Source: Campylobacterota bacterium (GTDB taxonomy: Bacteria; Campylobacterota; Campylobacteria; Campylobacterales; Sulfurovaceae). Taken from it: a stretch of DNA of 7,958 nucleotides. The notes below the pieces were generated by a model. That model was not told the origin of the DNA, searched no databases, and was given only the letters and a program-made list of their open reading frames with translations. The stretch covers positions 1 to 7,958 of the forward strand of contig JAUVCL010000089.1 in assembly GCA_030595845.1 (NCBI GenBank), read 5' to 3'. The translations under genes were made by a program, and so were the position numbers. Numbering within the stretch: position 1 is the stretch's first letter; each line of letters opens with the position of its first letter. Below, piece by piece: positions 6,114 to 7,958 of this stretch.

Positions 6114-6164
6114 AGGTCACCACTAACGACCTTTATGTACATATAAGGTCGTTAGTGGTGACCT
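6114..6164. repeat. Perfect 20-bp inverted repeat in the sodN leader
   Basis: Arms at 6114-6133 (AGGTCACCACTAACGACCTT) and 6145-6164 match without a mismatch around an 11-base centre that includes the palindrome TATGTACATA (6134-6143). In RNA this gives a strong stem ending 10 bases before the sodN ribosome site. What follows is A-rich, not T-rich, so it is not a normal intrinsic terminator on either strand. It could be an mRNA-protecting 5' structure, a processing site that sets sodN apart from the upstream genes, an operator, or a copy of a genomic repeat. Its word content differs from the GTAGGG family. Confidence 0.7.
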
Positions 6165-6186
6165 AAAAATAAAAGAAGGATATAAA

Positions 6187-6645
6187 ATGTTTAATATTAA
6201 AGAAGTCAAAGCACACTGTGATGTACCTTGTGGAATATATGATCCAAGTACGGCTCAAATTGCAGCACTATCGGTTGTAAGAATGGTTGACCTTATGTTG
6301 GCAGCGAACAATGAGCATGATGCAGCGTATCATAATGACATGTCAAGATATGTTGCGGTTAAAGAAACAGAAGCAATCAAATGTAAAGAAGAGATCCGTA
6401 TTATCTGGGGTGATTTCATCAAGCCACCGCAAATTGCAGAATATCCAGAGATCCATACCATTGTCCATAACATTATGATGTTAGGCGGTGCAGCAAAACA
6501 ACATGCATCAAGAGAAAAAGCAATGGAACTTTTGGCTGAAGTCAATAAATTTGCAGAAATCTTCTGGAAGATCAAAGGTGTAGCGACAAAAGTAGCTAAA
6601 TCTCCTTACGCACCGAATGAAGATGTGGTCTACCCAGTACTTTAA
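6187..6645 (+). CDS. sodN: Nickel superoxide dismutase precursor
   Basis: Converts superoxide to H2O2 and O2 with a nickel centre; the family forms a cytoplasmic homohexamer of four-helix bundles. The Ni-hook HCDVPCGIY is at residues 10-18. In mature numbering, His1 (amine and imidazole), Cys2 and Cys6 are the ligands, and Asp3, Pro5 and Tyr9 are also kept. The first nine residues (MFNIKEVKA) are the leader that must be removed to free His1. The mature part would be 143 aa, close to the cyanobacterial/marine type and longer than the 117-aa Streptomyces enzyme. Later blocks such as RYVAVKETEA, IKCKEEIRIIWGDF and the C-terminal VATKVAKSPYAPNEDV fit the family. AGAAGGA (6174-6180) lies six bases before the ATG. 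The stop overlaps the sodX start (TAATG). No clear separate promoter is seen in the 110-base spacer. Confidence 0.95.
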   Translation: MFNIKEVKAHCDVPCGIYDPSTAQIAALSVVRMVDLMLAANNEHDAAYHNDMSRYVAVKETEAIKCKEEIRIIWGDFIKPPQIAEYPEIHTIVHNIMMLGGAAKQHASREKAMELLAEVNKFAEIFWKIKGVATKVAKSPYAPNEDVVYPVL

Positions 6646-6923
6646 TGCTTCAACTCTTCAAAATATCCGGTGACTCTCTCTATCCATATTATAAACATGG
6701 TCAGAGGGTCGTCTGTCGTAAAGTATTTAAAGGTACCAAGATCAAAGTAGATGATACGGTGGTCTTTGAAAAAGATGCTTATGGCATGATGATAAAACAG
6801 GTAAGATCCATTGATGACAATACCTATTTTGTAGAGGGTACAGACCCTATGAGTATCGACAGTCGTAATTTTGGGTCACTCGAGCGAAAAGAGATAAAGT
6901 ATAAAGTACTTTTTAAATTTTAA
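6645..6923 (+). CDS. sodX: Nickel-type superoxide dismutase maturation protease (S26-like)
   Basis: Small Ser/Lys protease of the signal peptidase family that trims the Ni-SOD leader so that the nickel-binding His becomes the N-terminus. The nucleophile is S11 in ISGDSLYPYYKHGQ and the general base is K51 in GMMIKQVRS. The C-terminal box EGTDPMSIDSRNFG matches the S-x-DSR-x-G block of S26 enzymes. At 92 aa it has no membrane anchor, unlike ordinary leader peptidases, which fits a cytoplasmic partner of SodN. Its ATG overlaps the last base of the sodN stop codon, so the two are translationally coupled. It ends 18 bases from the stop of the convergent perR gene. Confidence 0.93.
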   Translation: MLQLFKISGDSLYPYYKHGQRVVCRKVFKGTKIKVDDTVVFEKDAYGMMIKQVRSIDDNTYFVEGTDPMSIDSRNFGSLERKEIKYKVLFKF

Positions 6924-6941
6924 CCCAGAATCTATAAATTA

Positions 6942-7364
6942 TTAGGAAGCAACTGCAATTTGACAATGGCTGCAAACACCATAAAGATTGATCTGCTGTT
7001 TACTCAGTACAAAATTCTCACTCTGTGTCATAGATGAAAAGAGTGCATCTGCACTGGCATTATGAGGTTTATCTTCCACTTCTCCACACTCCGTACAAAC
7101 TAAATGGATATGATCTTCTTTCACCAATTCATACTTAGATTTTTGACCTGTAATGGGTACCTCAACAAGTACACCTTGTTCTACCATCAAGATAATATTT
7201 TTATACACAGTTGCTAAAGAGAGTGAAGGATGTGTTTTGACTACTTTGTCATAAATAACATCAATAGACATATGTCCTTGCTCCTCAATGCTTTCGAGGA
7301 TATTCATACGTTGGAATGTTGCTTTAAGTCTCGACTCTTTGAGTAATGTTGCATAATCTGTCAT
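6942..7364 (-). CDS. perR: Fur-family regulator, PerR type (peroxide sensor)
   Basis: Metal-dependent repressor of 140 aa with a winged-helix DNA-binding N-terminal half (LKATFQRMNILESI, then SLSLATVYKNI as recognition helix) and a dimerisation half. Two Cys pairs, CTEC and CSHC, form the structural zinc site. Compared with B. subtilis PerR, the sensing-site ligands match H37 (in QGHMS), H91 and H93 (DHIH) and D104 (in CGEVED); position 85 is Glu instead of Asp (KYELVKEDH). Asp rather than Glu at position 104 has been linked to H2O2 sensing as opposed to Fur-like iron sensing, which favours PerR over Fur or Zur. AAGGAG (complement of 7370-7375) lies five bases before the ATG. It is downstream of and parallel to the peroxiredoxin gene and convergent with sodNX. 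Likely targets are the neighbouring antioxidant genes and itself. Confidence 0.85.
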   Translation of the reverse strand: MTDYATLLKESRLKATFQRMNILESIEEQGHMSIDVIYDKVVKTHPSLSLATVYKNIILMVEQGVLVEVPITGQKSKYELVKEDHIHLVCTECGEVEDKPHNASADALFSSMTQSENFVLSKQQINLYGVCSHCQIAVAS

Positions 7365-7418
7365 GAATTCTCCTTTTAAAAAATATATGCAAATCTAAGA
7401 TCATAGACTTGTATATAC

Positions 7419-7470
7419 ATTCAATGTAGGGTGGGATTTCCCACCACCACACAATAGATGGAAACCTACA
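7419..7470. repeat. GTAGGG-type palindromic repeat between the peroxiredoxin gene and perR
   Basis: ATTCAATGTAGGG (7419-7431) runs into GGTGGGA (7430-7436), which pairs with TCCCACC (7439-7445) over two bases. Outer TGTAGG (7425-7430) pairs with CCTACA (7465-7470), so this may be a decayed inverted pair like the one after rseP. The ATTCAAT lead is also present at the second repeat unit (1554). The right end contains the stop codon of the peroxiredoxin gene. Confidence 0.6.
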
Positions 7471-7958
7471 GGTCACCCTCATGTTTTGCAAGATATTCAG
7501 CAACACCTTCAGTGTCAGCTTTCATACCTTCATCACCTTTAACCCAACCAGCAGGACAAACTTCACCATGCTCGTTAGTAAACAACATAGTATCTACCAT
7601 TCTGATCATTTCATCAATGTTTCTACCTAGTGGAAGGTCATTGATCACTGCATGTCTTACTGTACCATCAGCATCAATAAGGAATGAACCTCTAAGTGCT
7701 ACTGCATCGTCAAGAAGAACATCATAATCTCTAGCGATTTGCTTAGAAAGGTCAGCTACTAGTGGCATATCAACTCTACCGATACCACCTTCAGCTACTG
7801 GCGTTTCTCTCCATGCGAAGTGTGAGAATTGGCTATCTACAGATACACCGATAATATTTACGCCTCTTTCTCTAAATTCTGCTGCTCTTTTAGAAAATGC
7901 AATGATTTCTGATGGGCATACAAAAGTAAAGTCTAGTGGATAGAAGAAAAGTACTGCA
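7466..7958 (-). CDS. 2-Cys peroxiredoxin, AhpC/TsaA type (5' end missing)
   Basis: Thiol peroxidase that reduces H2O2 and alkyl hydroperoxides. The gene enters from the right window edge; 163 codons plus the stop are visible and roughly 35 N-terminal residues are outside. The frame stays open past the internal Met at 7768. The peroxidatic Cys sits in FVCPSEI (codon 7916-7918) after FFYPLDFT, and R in GRVDMPL-type context follows. The resolving Cys is in EVCPAGW (codon 7556-7558), and VINDLPLGRNIDE is the usual helix block of typical 2-Cys enzymes. The C-terminus VAEYLAKHEGDL is of normal length, with a TAG stop that falls inside the adjacent repeat. It is close to the TsaA/AhpC enzyme of Helicobacter and Campylobacter. 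Transcribed toward perR, it would remove the H2O2 produced by the Ni-SOD. Confidence 0.93.
   Translation of the reverse strand, partial: AVLFFYPLDFTFVCPSEIIAFSKRAAEFRERGVNIIGVSVDSQFSHFAWRETPVAEGGIGRVDMPLVADLSKQIARDYDVLLDDAVALRGSFLIDADGTVRHAVINDLPLGRNIDEMIRMVDTMLFTNEHGEVCPAGWVKGDEGMKADTEGVAEYLAKHEGDL

Noticed and set aside
6114..6164. Reading the sodN-leader hairpin as an intrinsic terminator
   Set aside because: The stem is followed by an A-rich stretch on the plus strand, and no T-run follows it on the minus strand.
6903..6912. AAAGTACTTT palindrome near the end of sodX as a terminator
   Set aside because: It is only 10 bases with no loop, lies inside the sodX coding end, and is likely chance in AT-rich DNA.
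6645..6923. SodX as a phage-type LexA/S24 repressor peptidase
   Set aside because: There is no DNA-binding domain, the protein is only 92 aa, and it carries the S26 DSR-x-G box directly behind sodN.
7466..7768. Peroxiredoxin starting at the internal Met at 7768
   Set aside because: The frame is open to the window edge and includes the peroxidatic Cys motif FVCP, so the gene is longer and cut by the edge.

Overview
The window looks like a chromosomal piece of a Campylobacterota (Epsilonproteobacteria) genome, probably from the environmental Sulfurovum/Sulfurimonas side of the phylum. The evidence is an AT-rich, low-to-moderate GC composition, a short single-PDZ RseP, pgsA and rseP lying near each other, a PerR-type Fur protein beside a TsaA-like peroxiredoxin, and a TorF-type porin. 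This placement rests on gene content and remembered synteny, not on a database search.

Left half (1-4820), envelope and housekeeping genes. pgsA (phosphatidylglycerophosphate synthase) is followed by a TorF-family outer membrane porin with its own promoter and a terminator-like hairpin. A 350-base gene-free stretch then carries three GTAGGG-type palindromic repeats. Next comes a minus-strand gene for an unrecognised acidic protein with two membrane segments. It diverges from rseP (site-2 intramembrane metalloprotease), which is followed by yggS (PLP-binding protein). Another GTAGGG repeat, in the form of an inverted pair, fills the rseP-yggS gap.

Right half (4821-7958), a metal and oxidative-stress island. 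A probable operon starts with a nickel/cobalt-type permease (HX4DH motif, His-rich loop). It overlaps by 11 bases an ankyrin-repeat protein that has a His cluster. A hairpin-rich spacer follows, with a perfect 20-bp inverted repeat. Then come sodN (nickel superoxide dismutase, Ni-hook HCDVPCGIY) and sodX (its S26-like maturation protease), joined by a TAATG stop/start overlap. Convergent to these on the minus strand are perR (peroxide-sensing Fur family) and, upstream of it, a 2-Cys peroxiredoxin cut by the right window edge.

A coherent reading of the right half is: nickel uptake, possible nickel or protein handling by the ankyrin protein, the Ni-SOD precursor, its N-terminal trimming to expose the Ni-binding His, then removal of the resulting H2O2 by the peroxiredoxin under PerR control. 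The ankyrin protein inside a Ni-SOD locus and the perfect hairpin in front of sodN are the points most worth following.
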